64,000 nucleotides of DNA from an uncultured Lachnospiraceae bacterium (GTDB lineage Bacteria > Bacillota > Clostridia > Lachnospirales > Lachnospiraceae), in assembly GCA_900315945.1 (NCBI GenBank), contig ONAZ01000002.1, positions 62,001 to 126,000 on the forward strand, written 5' to 3'. Positions 27,381 to 36,331 of this stretch are shown here, piece after piece. The translations under genes were made by a program, and so were the position numbers. Positions within the stretch are counted from its first letter, which is position 1. Every line of letters begins with the position of its first letter. The notes under the pieces were generated by a model, which saw only the letters and a program-made list of their open reading frames with translations, ran no database searches and was not told the DNA's origin.

Positions 27381-28670
27381 CTACTCCCCTTTCACTTCTT
27401 CAGTCGTCTCCTCTTCAGGAATATTAAGTTTAATATGCACCTTCGTAACACGATTCTTTTCTACACCCGTTACTGTTATCTGATGGAAATCTTCTGTTAT
27501 TACGGTTTCGTATAGATTAGGAAAATGATCGAATTCTCCTACCACATAACCACCTATTGTATCGTAATCGTCTGATGATACACCAAGTGGTATTTCATTA
27601 CACAAGTCCTCTAAATTAGCAGAGCCTAGAACATCATATTCGTTCTCGCTAGTCTCGATAATGTCATCTTCTTCGTAAGTATCAAATTCGTCACGAATTT
27701 CTCCTACTAATTCTTCTAGTAAGTCTTCTAGAGTTATCATACCTGCTACAGCACCATACTCGTCAATAACGATTGTAATTCCGAAGGAATTAGACCGCAT
27801 CTCATCAAATAATTCCGCAGTGTTTTTCTTCTCATATGTAAAATGTACATCTCTTATGAACTCTCTCATCTTGAAATTCTCACGATTCTCATCAATAAGA
27901 AAGTCCTTCATGTTAACAAAACCAATTATATTATCTACTTCATTTTCATATACTGGTATACGTGTGTATTTATGCTCACTATACCCTTCTAGAAGACGCT
28001 CATATGACCAATTAACATTTGCCATAGTCATATCAATACGAGGAATCATAATCTCTTTGGCGGTAGCATCGGAAAAGTCAAATAAATTGTGGATAATCTT
28101 ACGTTCATCACCTTCAATAACACCACTCTCGTGACTAACATCCACAATAGTCCTTAGTTCCTCTTCTGTTATCTGGTCTTCATTCTTCTTAGGATCTATT
28201 CCAAGTATTCTTAAAACAGCATATGATATTGCATTAACTACAACAATAATAGGTGTAAGAATAATCATTATCACCCATATTATCCCTGCATATCTCATGG
28301 AAATTTTATTAGCACGAATAGTCGCCATTGTCTTAGGCGTTATTTCACCAAAAATCAAAATCAAAAAGGTAAGTATACCTGTGGCAATACCGGCTCCGTA
28401 ACTACCCCAAGTATTAATTGCAACAGTTGTTGCTAGAGATGAAGCAGAAAGATTAACAATATTATTGCCTATTAATATTGCAGTAAGCATTTTGGACTTA
28501 TTATCCGTAACCTTTAGCACTGTCGCCGCACTCTTATTTCCTTCTTCTGCTAGGGCTCTCATTTTAATAAGATTAGCTGTTGTAAGTGCAGTTTCTGCAG
28601 AAGAAAAGAAAGCTGACAAGAATAATAGTATCAATAATATAACAATTTTGATTATTAAATTTACGTCCAC
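27381..28670 (-). CDS. CNNM/CorC-type membrane protein with CBS domains (HlyC family)
   Basis: The 429-residue protein has an N-terminal DUF21 membrane domain (residues 1-190; FFSSAETALTTANLIKMRAL), a CBS pair (about 210-335; EIMIPRIDMTMA and VVIDEYGAVAGMITLEDLLEELVGEI) and a C-terminal CorC/HlyC domain. Homologs such as CorC, MpfA and CNNM transport or sense Mg2+. The start is GTG at 28670 with AAGGAGA six bases upstream. A small structured region lies between it and ahcY. Confidence 0.92.
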   Translation of the reverse strand: MDVNLIIKIVILLILLFLSAFFSSAETALTTANLIKMRALAEEGNKSAATVLKVTDNKSKMLTAILIGNNIVNLSASSLATTVAINTWGSYGAGIATGILTFLILIFGEITPKTMATIRANKISMRYAGIIWVIMIILTPIIVVVNAISYAVLRILGIDPKKNEDQITEEELRTIVDVSHESGVIEGDERKIIHNLFDFSDATAKEIMIPRIDMTMANVNWSYERLLEGYSEHKYTRIPVYENEVDNIIGFVNMKDFLIDENRENFKMREFIRDVHFTYEKKNTAELFDEMRSNSFGITIVIDEYGAVAGMITLEDLLEELVGEIRDEFDTYEEDDIIETSENEYDVLGSANLEDLCNEIPLGVSSDDYDTIGGYVVGEFDHFPNLYETVITEDFHQITVTGVEKNRVTKVHIKLNIPEEETTEEVKGE

Positions 28671-28697
28671 TTATATCTCCTTATTTAAAACATATAC

Positions 28698-28765
28698 ACA
28701 TCTAAGCACCAAATGTCGGCACGCTCATGAGAAAATCGCTTAGCCAACTTTGGCTGCTTAGATGT
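28698..28765 (-). other. Compact folded intergenic element upstream of the corC-type gene
   Basis: The minus strand begins ACATCTAAGCA and ends TGCTTAGATGT, an 11-bp closing stem. Inside, AGCCA-AAGT-TGGCT makes a tight hairpin and GTGCC with GGTGC can make a second. There is no T-run, so it is not a standard terminator. It follows ahcY by about 6 bp and precedes the GTG of the CNNM gene by 28 bp. Confidence 0.45.
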
Positions 28766-28770
28766 TCTAG

Positions 28771-30006
28771 CTACAAATTTAAATACTTTCTTTGCTTATC
28801 CGTGAGGGTATCGATAGTAATACCAAGGAAATCAAGTTTTCTGTTGGCTACTTCAAGATCGACCTCACGTGGCACTACAATAAGTTTCTCTGTTATATCT
28901 TCCTTATGCTCTAATAAATACTTTGCAGAAAGAGCCTGTATTGCAAAGCTCATATCCATAATCTCAGCTGGGTGTCCATCTCCACAAGCAAGATTAACAA
29001 GTCTTCCTTCACCTAATACATACACAAATTTATTAGGTGTTACTTCATATCCCACAATATTAGCTCTCTGATCAATAGTCGAAAGGGCATTTTCTTTAAG
29101 ATAAGCCATATCAATTTCAACATCAAAATGTCCTGCATTACAAAGAATTGCGCCATCCTTCATAAGCTTCATATGCTCTGATGTAATAACATCCGCACAA
29201 CCTGTAACAGTTACGAAGAAATCACCTACTTTAGCCGCCTCATTCATTGTCATAACTTCGAATCCATCCATAACAGCTTCAATGGCTTTAACAGGATCAA
29301 CCTCTGTTACAATAACTTTAGCGCCTAATCCTTTTGCGCGCATTGCAGTACCTTTTCCACACCAGCCATATCCAGCTACAACAACTCTCTTACCTGCTAC
29401 AATAAGGTTTGTCGTTCTATTAATACCATCCCACACCGACTGACCAGTGCCGTATCTGTTATCAAAAAGGTGCTTGCAGTCTGCATCATTAACCATAACC
29501 ATTGGAAATTCAAGCTTTTCATCTCGAGCCATAGCCTTAAGCCTGATAATTCCTGTTGTTGTCTCCTCACAACCACCAATAACATACTCTAGCTTATCTC
29601 TCATTGATGAATGAAGCATATTAACTAAGTCTCCACCGTCATCAATAATAATATTACAATTATTCTCAAGAACCATCTTGATATATCTATCATACTCTTC
29701 ATCAGAACAGCCATAATGAGCAAATACATTAAGACCATCTTTAACAAGTGCTGCGGCTACATCATCCTGTGTTGTAAGAGGATTACTTCCAGTAACAAAC
29801 ATTTCAGCGCCACCTGCTTTTAATACTTTACAAAGATATGCCGTCTTAGCTTCGAGATGAACAGAAAGGGCTATTCTTACTCCCTTAAAAGGTTGCTCTT
29901 TCTTAAAATCATCCTCTAATGAACGAAGAAGCGGACAATTCTTTCTTACCCAATCAATCTTATGCTCACCACTAGGTGCCAAATTAACATCTTTTATATC
30001 ATACAT
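28771..30006 (-). CDS. ahcY: S-adenosylhomocysteine hydrolase
   Basis: The 411-residue enzyme splits SAH to adenosine and homocysteine and so completes the methyl cycle. The NAD-binding loop VVAGYGWCGKGTAMRAKG, the EETTTGI segment, the NDADCKHLFDNRYGTGQS substrate region and CNAGHFDVEID are all present. The length matches the shorter archaeal/Thermotoga form that lacks the insert of eukaryotic enzymes. It lies 29 bp after the vanW-type gene with no room for an SAH riboswitch. Many Firmicutes use Pfs and LuxS instead. Confidence 0.95.
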   Translation of the reverse strand: MYDIKDVNLAPSGEHKIDWVRKNCPLLRSLEDDFKKEQPFKGVRIALSVHLEAKTAYLCKVLKAGGAEMFVTGSNPLTTQDDVAAALVKDGLNVFAHYGCSDEEYDRYIKMVLENNCNIIIDDGGDLVNMLHSSMRDKLEYVIGGCEETTTGIIRLKAMARDEKLEFPMVMVNDADCKHLFDNRYGTGQSVWDGINRTTNLIVAGKRVVVAGYGWCGKGTAMRAKGLGAKVIVTEVDPVKAIEAVMDGFEVMTMNEAAKVGDFFVTVTGCADVITSEHMKLMKDGAILCNAGHFDVEIDMAYLKENALSTIDQRANIVGYEVTPNKFVYVLGEGRLVNLACGDGHPAEIMDMSFAIQALSAKYLLEHKEDITEKLIVVPREVDLEVANRKLDFLGITIDTLTDKQRKYLNL

Positions 30007-30035
30007 TTTATTTTCCCTCCCATAAATATAAGAAA

Positions 30036-30884
30036 CTATCTAATCAATTCTTTAGGTATTAATTCATAATCAAACATAACCTGTGAATGGTTATCTCTTA
30101 TAAGCTTTCTTTTTAATACTTCCTTCGTGTCTCTATCATAGGTCACTTTATAGATTTTTGAAACCCTATAATATACTCCATCCTCTTCGGTAAAATGATG
30201 GTCTTCTTCTTCTATCTCGTATTTACGCTTAAACCCTCTTTCACTTCGAAGTTCTACAAACAACTTTTCATCTCTAACCCATGCAAGCAATTGAATATTC
30301 TGATTCGTATTATTTCTAAATCGAAAATCAATATAATTATAGCTTACACTAGTACCAGCACTAAATGGTACTCTTACTCCACCAGGATCTGCAGCTAAGG
30401 CATCTGAGTGATAATGCACTTCTGTAACTTCAATAGGACTATGCAAAATAACAAGATGTAAAGAATTAGCAAGATTACATAAACCTCCGCCTATACCAAT
30501 AGTAAGGTCATTTCCTTTAATCACTCTTCCCGCCTTAAAACCATTCCTTTTATTAGTCTTTCCAACTGTATTCCAGAAAGAAAACTCTTCTTTAGGTTTT
30601 ATAATCATACCATTAATCTTAGAGCAGGCAATCATAATATTAGTGGCTTTGTTAATCTGAGACTCAGGATCTATTCCCGGACCTTTCTTAATAAGCGAAT
30701 TACTTACATTATATACAACATTAGGTAACTCTAGACCGCTTATATTATTACAAAACTTCTTTTTTTGAGTCACATTTTCAATATGACGCTTTGTAACTTC
30801 TTTTTTCTCTGAAATCCAATAGTGAACAGGTCCTCTCTCACAAAAAAGTGTATTCTCACCTGCAACAATCCTTCTTAATCCCAT
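30036..30884 (-). CDS. VanW family protein
   Basis: The 282-residue protein contains the VanW signature region KPKEEFSFWNTVGKTNKRNGF ... GIGGGLCNLANSLHLVILHSP and the VEVTEVHYHSDAL-like stretch. Residues about 75-240 make up the domain. VanW was named from glycopeptide resistance clusters but its biochemical role is unknown; homologs are common in Clostridia outside such clusters. There is no signal peptide. It follows the YqeG-type phosphatase by 18 bp in a four-gene run. Confidence 0.85.
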   Translation of the reverse strand: MGLRRIVAGENTLFCERGPVHYWISEKKEVTKRHIENVTQKKKFCNNISGLELPNVVYNVSNSLIKKGPGIDPESQINKATNIMIACSKINGMIIKPKEEFSFWNTVGKTNKRNGFKAGRVIKGNDLTIGIGGGLCNLANSLHLVILHSPIEVTEVHYHSDALAADPGGVRVPFSAGTSVSYNYIDFRFRNNTNQNIQLLAWVRDEKLFVELRSERGFKRKYEIEEEDHHFTEEDGVYYRVSKIYKVTYDRDTKEVLKRKLIRDNHSQVMFDYELIPKELIR

Positions 30885-30902
30885 AATAACCTCTATAATC
30901 TA

Positions 30903-31436
30903 TTACATAACAATAGTTCCCAATCTATGATTATATTTCCTGCTTTTTCTATGAAAGAATAGAATCATCTTCTCAAGCACTCTCTTCTTTCCAATCTTAG
31001 TCACACCTGGAATTACAATATAGTGAACAAGAATACTTGCTATTCCAGCTCTATTAGCACCTCTAATGTCAGTAAAAATCTGATCACCTATCATTACCAC
31101 TTCTTCTTTTTTCATATTAAGCATTTTCAGGGCTTTATAGTAGGATTTTGTCTCTGGTTTTCCAGCTTCTGCAATGTATAAAGCATCAATATTTTTAAGA
31201 AACCTAAGAATACGCTCTTCATTGTTATCTGACACCATAACACATTTAAACCCCATATTATTAAGTTCCAAAAACAACTTATCTACCTTTGGATTAGAAT
31301 CATCTCCATGATGCACAAGAGTATTATCTATATCAAATAATAATCCTTTGTAACCCTTTTCTTTAAGTTTCATAAAATCAATATCATACACACTTTGAAC
31401 ATACTCGTAAGGCATAAGTTCACTAATAATACTCAA
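30903..31436 (-). CDS. YqeG-family HAD phosphatase
   Basis: The 177-residue protein has the HAD-IIIA motifs of YqeG/PGP phosphatases: GLLFDIDNTLVHHG (catalytic Asp pair), CVMVSDNN (motif II), and VVMIGDQIFTDIRGANRAG (motif IV). Related enzymes dephosphorylate phosphatidylglycerophosphate. I choose a TTG start at 31436, because GAGGAG sits seven bases before it, inside the last codons of the upstream gene. The next ATG is at 31415. The longer frame would overlap that gene by 86 bases. The protein thus begins LSIISELMPYEYVQSVYDID. Confidence 0.85.
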   Translation of the reverse strand: MSIISELMPYEYVQSVYDIDFMKLKEKGYKGLLFDIDNTLVHHGDDSNPKVDKLFLELNNMGFKCVMVSDNNEERILRFLKNIDALYIAEAGKPETKSYYKALKMLNMKKEEVVMIGDQIFTDIRGANRAGIASILVHYIVIPGVTKIGKKRVLEKMILFFHRKSRKYNHRLGTIVM

Positions 31437-31437
31437 T

Positions 31438-32109
31438 CTAATGCTCCTCAATATATGATACAACTTTATCAATCTGCTCATTAAAAGTACCGTCGAATTT
31501 ATTATCAAAGAAGGCACTTCCAATTGTAAAGGAATGAGGATTTGCTTCTAGTATCTCATCTAATCTATCATAACTATCAACACTTCCCGCCACACAAACA
31601 GGACCCTTTACACCATTTGTAACCTCTTTAATAAGCGAAAACGCATCCTTAGTATATCTGTAACCTAAGAGATCAATTCCAAAGGCTCCTTTTTCAATAT
31701 ACTCATTTGCTTCATTAATCATATCTGATGCTTCACCCTCTAATATGGATGGGCGCTTTGTTACTTTACCAACGAAAGGCATATATTTAATATTATGCTT
31801 CTTGCATAAATCAAGAATTTTATCTGAAAAAATAGTTCCCATAAGAAAATCGCAGCCACATTCTACTGCCATATTCGCACCTTCTAAGCCTTCTTCTTCT
31901 GTGTAAGCCACAACTTCAAGGCCAGTAGTCTTATCATTTTCCTTCATGAAAGTAAATATCTTCTTCATTTCATTAACAGGAAGAGGCTCCTCCTTAAATC
32001 CAAAGCATACCGCCTTGGATTCCTTGCATGAATCAAATATCTCATATGCATTTTCTACTGTCATATCGTTATATGTTAACATAACAATCAAATAAGGTTT
32101 GTCGCACAT
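31438..32109 (-). CDS. Predicted TIM-barrel protein of unknown function
   Basis: The 223-residue soluble protein begins MCDKPYLIVMLTYNDMTVEN. It shows the alternating strand-helix rhythm of a phosphate-binding TIM barrel: VVAYTEEEGLEGANMAVECG, CDFLMGTIFSD, FGIDLLGYRY, GPVCVAGSVDSYDRL, and a final FTIGSAFFD loop. That C-terminal order resembles KDPG-aldolase or tryptophan-synthase-alpha relatives. The ATG at 32109 replaces a TTG at 32136; AAAGGA lies about twelve bases upstream. It leads a run with the YqeG phosphatase, vanW and ahcY. No substrate can be named. Confidence 0.7.
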   Translation of the reverse strand: MCDKPYLIVMLTYNDMTVENAYEIFDSCKESKAVCFGFKEEPLPVNEMKKIFTFMKENDKTTGLEVVAYTEEEGLEGANMAVECGCDFLMGTIFSDKILDLCKKHNIKYMPFVGKVTKRPSILEGEASDMINEANEYIEKGAFGIDLLGYRYTKDAFSLIKEVTNGVKGPVCVAGSVDSYDRLDEILEANPHSFTIGSAFFDNKFDGTFNEQIDKVVSYIEEH

Positions 32110-32230
32110 ATTGTCATGATTTCCTTTCTGATACAATTATACCACTATATATTGTATTCCATAATGTACCTTACTTGCAACACTTTTTTATCCCTTTTTA
32201 CTATTTTTATTACTAATTGCACTTAAAAAA

Positions 32231-32827
32231 TCAAACAAATACTGCTTCATAAACTCTATCTTTTGTAACTACATCATCATTCTTTAGCTTTTCACCATTT
32301 TCATCCTTCCAATAAGCACAGTCTAAAGGCGGTATTATTACTTCATCACCTTCATTTAGCATGTAATTTCTATATAATCTTCCATTAACAATAAACGACA
32401 GATTATATTGTTTCTTACTTAATTCTTCATCAATTAATACAGTTACATCGCTTGTAATAGTTCCTATTCCTCCACCAACATGAGTATATTGTTCCTTTAC
32501 TTTCGCAGATAAAATCCCTTCTTTACTATCAATATTCATATACTCTATCTCAATATTCAAATTATCGTCTCTATCATTCTCATTTCCGTTTATAATCCTC
32601 TCCTTAAGCTTTTGCTCGAAGCGTTCCATTAAGACCTTATCACCTTCTTCTTTGTTATCAAACTTGCTATACTCGAGAAAAACTGACTCAAGAGCCTCCT
32701 TACTTGCCGAATTAACAGCATTATTTAGTTCCGACTCCCTTTGAGACTTATTAGATATAAGCATTATAGATACAATAATTAAAGTTGCAACTACAGCGGA
32801 TACTATTGTTATCCATACATATTTCAT
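32231..32827 (-). CDS. Membrane-anchored pilus-operon protein (minor subunit candidate)
   Basis: The 198-residue protein has one N-terminal helix (about residues 5-24), then a long extracellular domain that begins with a helical region (ELNNAVNSASKEALESVFLEY) and ends in beta-rich sequence. This shape is that of minor pilins or TadE/TadF-like pseudopilins. It is the last gene of the pilus operon and lies 9 bp after its neighbour. It lacks the EY motif seen in the other small membrane proteins of the locus. Confidence 0.6.
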   Translation of the reverse strand: MKYVWITIVSAVVATLIIVSIMLISNKSQRESELNNAVNSASKEALESVFLEYSKFDNKEEGDKVLMERFEQKLKERIINGNENDRDDNLNIEIEYMNIDSKEGILSAKVKEQYTHVGGGIGTITSDVTVLIDEELSKKQYNLSFIVNGRLYRNYMLNEGDEVIIPPLDCAYWKDENGEKLKNDDVVTKDRVYEAVFV

Positions 32828-32836
32828 ACATCCTCC

Positions 32837-33256
32837 TTATCCATCAACCCCAATTGAAATCCACATTCTAGATGACTCACCAGAATCTTTTCTAGCATCC
32901 ACATATAAATTGAATACACCAGAATCTAGAAACATAATACTATCTTTATCAAAGCAGACCTTCGACGGATTCTCTGCCTTAACAATATCTATATAATCAG
33001 CTCCTTTTATAATATCTCTTACTGCATAGGACTTATTCTTTTGTATATCTCTAGCAACATTTACATCTACATCTGTATTAATAATCTCTTTAAACTCTTT
33101 GTCTGATTCATAATTTGTATTATCTTCTTTTGCAAAAACATCCTTTGAAAGTTCATCCTTTCCCCATACAAATAATCCAAGTACAATAAATATAATTAGT
33201 CCACCTATTGTAAATAGGAGCACCGACTTCCCATATTCTGAAATTATTTCCTTCAT
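32837..33256 (-). CDS. Pilin-like protein with leaderless EYG motif and extracellular domain
   Basis: The 139-residue protein begins MKEIISEYGKSVLLFTIGGL. The Glu7-Tyr8-Gly9 motif is followed at once by one membrane helix (about residues 11-32), then a 105-residue extracellular domain. The start motif is shared by four other proteins of the operon (33294, 33446, 33547, 36332), which marks it as one member of a pilin-like family with a longer head. An SD (AGGAGG-like) precedes the ATG. Function is inferred from the Tad-type ATPase and membrane platform genes next to it. Confidence 0.7.
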   Translation of the reverse strand: MKEIISEYGKSVLLFTIGGLIIFIVLGLFVWGKDELSKDVFAKEDNTNYESDKEFKEIINTDVDVNVARDIQKNKSYAVRDIIKGADYIDIVKAENPSKVCFDKDSIMFLDSGVFNLYVDARKDSGESSRMWISIGVDG

Positions 33257-33293
33257 TCGCCTATTCCTCCTAATATTAAATCAATAATTAATT

Positions 33294-33434
33294 TTATCCA
33301 TATAGTACAGAAGTAAAGTGATTGACATACATTAATAAGAACTGGTACAAAATTACTCCCATCATTAATAAAGTCACACTACCAATCAAAACGCCTACTG
33401 CTGCGCCTCCGTATTCTTCTATAATCTCCTTCAT
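33294..33434 (-). CDS. Tiny pilin-like membrane protein, 46 residues
   Basis: The frame begins with ATG at 33434, preceded by GGAGGCTGTAA, and ends with TAA at 33294. The product begins MKEIIEEYGGAAVGVLIGSV, a hydrophobic helix follows, and a short polar tail ends VNHFTSVLYG. It has the same M-x-x-I-I-x-E-Y-G start as other genes here. The size (46 residues), single helix and EY motif match the mature part of Flp pilins. It lies 11 bp after the next small gene. Confidence 0.7.
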   Translation of the reverse strand: MKEIIEEYGGAAVGVLIGSVTLLMMGVILYQFLLMYVNHFTSVLYG

Positions 33435-33445
33435 TTACAGCCTCC

Positions 33446-33550
33446 TTATACCATTATGGAATTAATCATCCATAGAAAAATCCCTATTACGGCAAGACCC
33501 GAGACAATATATAATATACACTCTCCATAGTCCGATATTATTGTGTTCAT
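33446..33550 (-). CDS. Tiny pilin-like membrane protein, 34 residues
   Basis: This small gene runs from ATG at 33550 to TAA at 33446. The ATG overlaps the stop of the preceding gene as ATGA, and GAGG lies just upstream. The product starts MNTIISDYGECILYIVSGLA and is little more than one membrane helix. Asp7-Tyr8-Gly9 takes the place of the EYG motif of its neighbours. Translational coupling and the shared motif argue that it is real despite its size. Confidence 0.65.
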   Translation of the reverse strand: MNTIISDYGECILYIVSGLAVIGIFLWMINSIMV

Positions 33551-33882
33551 ATATTCCTCACCACCTTCTTAGTAGAAGAAATTCCGAATACTGGCAATCG
33601 ATAATCATACTCCAAAGTCATGGTCCCATAGTTTTTATTGTCTTTATTCGAAATAATATCTACATTTAATTTCTTTATTTCTCCACCCGAGGAAGCCACC
33701 TCATCCTGACATGCGCTAATCACTTTCGCCGACATATTAGACGCTCTAATCTTCGAGGCCAAATCATTGGCAATATTATTAGCATTTCTTGATACAATGG
33801 ATGCATATATAAAGTTAATTCCTATAGCAATTGTAGCTATTAAGAAAAACATACCAATATAAGTTTTTATTATCTGTTCCAT
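33547..33882 (-). CDS. Pilin-like/TadE-like membrane protein
   Basis: The 111-residue protein begins MEQIIKTYIGMFFLIATIAI. The ATG at 33882 has GGGGGG five bases upstream; the longer frame adds 23 residues without a ribosome site. One N-terminal helix (about residues 8-30) is followed by an extracellular domain (SRNANNIANDLASKIRASN ... TLEYDYRLPVF). Ile-Ile at 4-5 and Tyr at 8 align with the EYG family in this operon, but Glu is replaced by Thr. TadE-type pseudopilins have the same overall shape. Confidence 0.68.
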   Translation of the reverse strand: MEQIIKTYIGMFFLIATIAIGINFIYASIVSRNANNIANDLASKIRASNMSAKVISACQDEVASSGGEIKKLNVDIISNKDNKNYGTMTLEYDYRLPVFGISSTKKVVRNI

Positions 33883-33926
33883 ATTCCCCCCTTGAAAATC
33901 TATTAAATATAAAGCTATATTTCTAA

Positions 33927-35261
33927 TCAAATCATTTTGCTCATATAACACACAAGCAACAGTATCATATCCACTAACAGCTTGCAGCCTCCCGTTAATT
34001 GAGGTGCAAGAAATAGTGCGTACATTCCAGATGCTGTATCTTCCATCCTAAGCTTTTCTGCTTTATTCATCATCTGCTGGTTTCTTCTTATGATATCTTC
34101 TATCTGATCAGAAGCATTGGCGCCTGTACCTTCAGATAATGAAAAAAGCATCTTCATAGCGCTTCTAACCTCTGGCATATTATAATCCTCAAGAAAATTA
34201 TTGTAAGGCTTCATGCTGGTTGGTTCACTTTTTAATTCTAGAATTAATTTTGCAAGCTCATCCTGCATTAGTCGTGGTGCATCCTTTAAGGACTTAAATA
34301 TAGCAACTTGTACATTTTCGCTTTGTAATAATAGTGATACCTGAAGTAACCACCTTGGAAATTCTTTCTCAAAGGCTCTCGTAAGCTGCTTTCTTGCAAT
34401 TCTAATAGAAAGATAATGAGATGATGGCTTCTCCTTATACTTCTGAAACCTCTTATACTTTGAAACCATTATTTCATCACCCTTATTATCTTCTTCAAGA
34501 AAATCAACAGATAGCTTTCTATCAGCCAAGTAATATATCCACATATCTAGAAAAATCACTACAAATGTTACAATCTGAGATAGCATTTCACTCCCCACGG
34601 AAACATCCATTCTATCGGACATATAGTAAAGCACTGAGCAAAGAATTAAGGAGGTTATTATAGACATTAAAACCAGAACCTTTTGATGTTTTCTAATTTT
34701 CATCTGCTCATACACTCTGTCCGCCCACATTCTTCGAGCTTCTAATATAAGTTGCATACAGGAAATATATGCACCACCATTTGCTTCAACCGACAGCGCA
34801 AATCCATGCATTGTTTTTAGTCCTTCATACTGATATTCACCACTTATTATTTCTAATGCCTTTCCTTCAACATCACTTTCCTCGTAGGTATCCTTAATAT
34901 ACGTTATTGATTTATTAATAACATCACACATTTTCCCCTTAGGAAAAAGTTCTTTTACATCATATAAAGTGGAAAGTATCTTACCAGTCTTCATAAAAGA
35001 ATACATAAATTGCTCCATATACACATTTACATCAGAAAACCTCTGTTGCTGATAACGATTATAATTATAATTCCTGATATACAAAGGAAGCATTAGACAA
35101 GCGCATATACATAAAGCCACTATAAAAACTGCATCAAGCTGAAAAAACAGTCCAAGAAGAATAGTAAAAACAGCCATCAAAAAATATGTTATTAGCATTT
35201 TAGGCAGCGAAAAAACATAGCCATATTTAACTAATTCATCAGATAACTTCTTTTTTTTCAT
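33927..35261 (-). CDS. TadB/TadC-like membrane platform protein (T2SS F family)
   Basis: The 444-residue protein has membrane helices near residues 28-60, 195-245 and 420-444. The F-type domain is recognisable in the C-terminal half: EFPRWLLQVSLLLQSENVQVAIFKSL ... EGTGANASDQIEDIIRRN. The N-terminal half (SDVNVYMEQFMYSFMKTGKILSTL ...) looks like a second, diverged copy, so TadB and TadC may be joined in one chain. It forms the inner-membrane platform on which the ATPase works. The start at 35261 has GGGGGAGG upstream and overlaps the ATPase gene by 23 bp. Confidence 0.75.
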   Translation of the reverse strand: MKKKKLSDELVKYGYVFSLPKMLITYFLMAVFTILLGLFFQLDAVFIVALCICACLMLPLYIRNYNYNRYQQQRFSDVNVYMEQFMYSFMKTGKILSTLYDVKELFPKGKMCDVINKSITYIKDTYEESDVEGKALEIISGEYQYEGLKTMHGFALSVEANGGAYISCMQLILEARRMWADRVYEQMKIRKHQKVLVLMSIITSLILCSVLYYMSDRMDVSVGSEMLSQIVTFVVIFLDMWIYYLADRKLSVDFLEEDNKGDEIMVSKYKRFQKYKEKPSSHYLSIRIARKQLTRAFEKEFPRWLLQVSLLLQSENVQVAIFKSLKDAPRLMQDELAKLILELKSEPTSMKPYNNFLEDYNMPEVRSAMKMLFSLSEGTGANASDQIEDIIRRNQQMMNKAEKLRMEDTASGMYALFLAPQLTGGCKLLVDMILLLVCYMSKMI

Positions 35262-36303
35262 AATATGTGCCTCCCCCTTTCCATACACTTATTTTTTCTT
35301 TATTAGCATTATCCTCTTCTAGCACTTCCACCTCTCTATATTCAGGTTCTAGAAGAGGCTTCATATTTATTATGTTCTCTCCATTTTCTCTTGAAAATGT
35401 ACATATTTGCTCAATATGCCTTCTAGCATAATGCTTACCATTTTCCTTAACATCACACCTCTTAACAAGGACACCAACGTCAACAAATGAATATATATCG
35501 TTTTCCATATTACTACTAGAAAGACTCCCTGCCATGTTAAGCATTCTATCTGGAATCTTCCTTACATCATCTGTATGCAAGGTTGTAATTCCTCTAACGC
35601 CAGTAGAGAAGCACTCCATAAGATAGATAACTTCATTAGATCTTACTTCTGATAGCATAATCCACTTAGGATTGAGCCTAAGACATGTCTTTATGGCCTT
35701 AGAGTAATCTACAATGTCATTTACTTTCAGCTCTATACAATCCTTACCTTCATTAATCAGGCTATAATGCCACTCAGCATTGTCCTCAATTGTAATCACC
35801 CTATCTTCTTTATCAATATACTTTGAAAAGAATTTCGCACACTCAGTCTTACCAGCCCCTGGTTCACCACAAAACACAATATTTTTCTTATCTCTAATAC
35901 ATTCCTTTAAGAATTCTAATGTTGCTTTACTGCAAAACCCTGTAGATATCATGGACTGTTCCGTAAGTCTAACACTTGGAAGGGACTTTCTAATGCAGAA
36001 AGTCCTTCCCGACATTGCGATTGACTCATGAACAATTGTTATCCTAAGAAAATCCGTCTCCGCTTCTAGAACAGGATATTGCTTATTAAAGGGCTTGCTT
36101 ACTGCATTAGACACCCTTGCTGAGAATTGTTCTACAAAATCATCGCTTATACCAATTTCCTCTAATTCTCTAGAATTGTCACTATATGTAAGCCATAGGG
36201 CGCTACCATTATAGTCAATATCCGTAATATCATCGTCGCTTACAAAGGGATATAGCACTCCGAAAAAATCAGATGTCTCTTCAATTAAGTTTTTATTCTT
36301 CAA
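35239..36303 (-). CDS. TadA/CpaF-type pilus or secretion ATPase
   Basis: The 354-residue protein is a VirB11/GspE-type ATPase: Walker A CGEPGAGKTECAKFF, the Asp box VITIEDNAEWHYSL, Walker B region NPKWIMLSEVRSNE and His box GITTLHTDDVRKIPDR. It powers pilin assembly at the membrane. The length is short for TadA (usually above 420), with a reduced N-terminal domain. It lies 28 bp after the pilin gene and overlaps the platform gene, as in tad operons. No TadZ, secretin or prepilin peptidase is nearby. Confidence 0.88.
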   Translation of the reverse strand: MKNKNLIEETSDFFGVLYPFVSDDDITDIDYNGSALWLTYSDNSRELEEIGISDDFVEQFSARVSNAVSKPFNKQYPVLEAETDFLRITIVHESIAMSGRTFCIRKSLPSVRLTEQSMISTGFCSKATLEFLKECIRDKKNIVFCGEPGAGKTECAKFFSKYIDKEDRVITIEDNAEWHYSLINEGKDCIELKVNDIVDYSKAIKTCLRLNPKWIMLSEVRSNEVIYLMECFSTGVRGITTLHTDDVRKIPDRMLNMAGSLSSSNMENDIYSFVDVGVLVKRCDVKENGKHYARRHIEQICTFSRENGENIINMKPLLEPEYREVEVLEEDNANKEKISVWKGGGTYYEKKEVI

Positions 36304-36331
36304 TTATTTCCTCCTCTTCATTAACAAATAA

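Noticed and set aside
28671..28770. M-box Mg2+ riboswitch before the CNNM/CorC gene
   Set aside because: The M-box needs about 160 nt and conserved loops; only 100 bp are available and no match is seen.
30007..30035. SAH riboswitch upstream of ahcY
   Set aside because: The gap is 29 bp, far too short, and the upstream gene is part of the same run.
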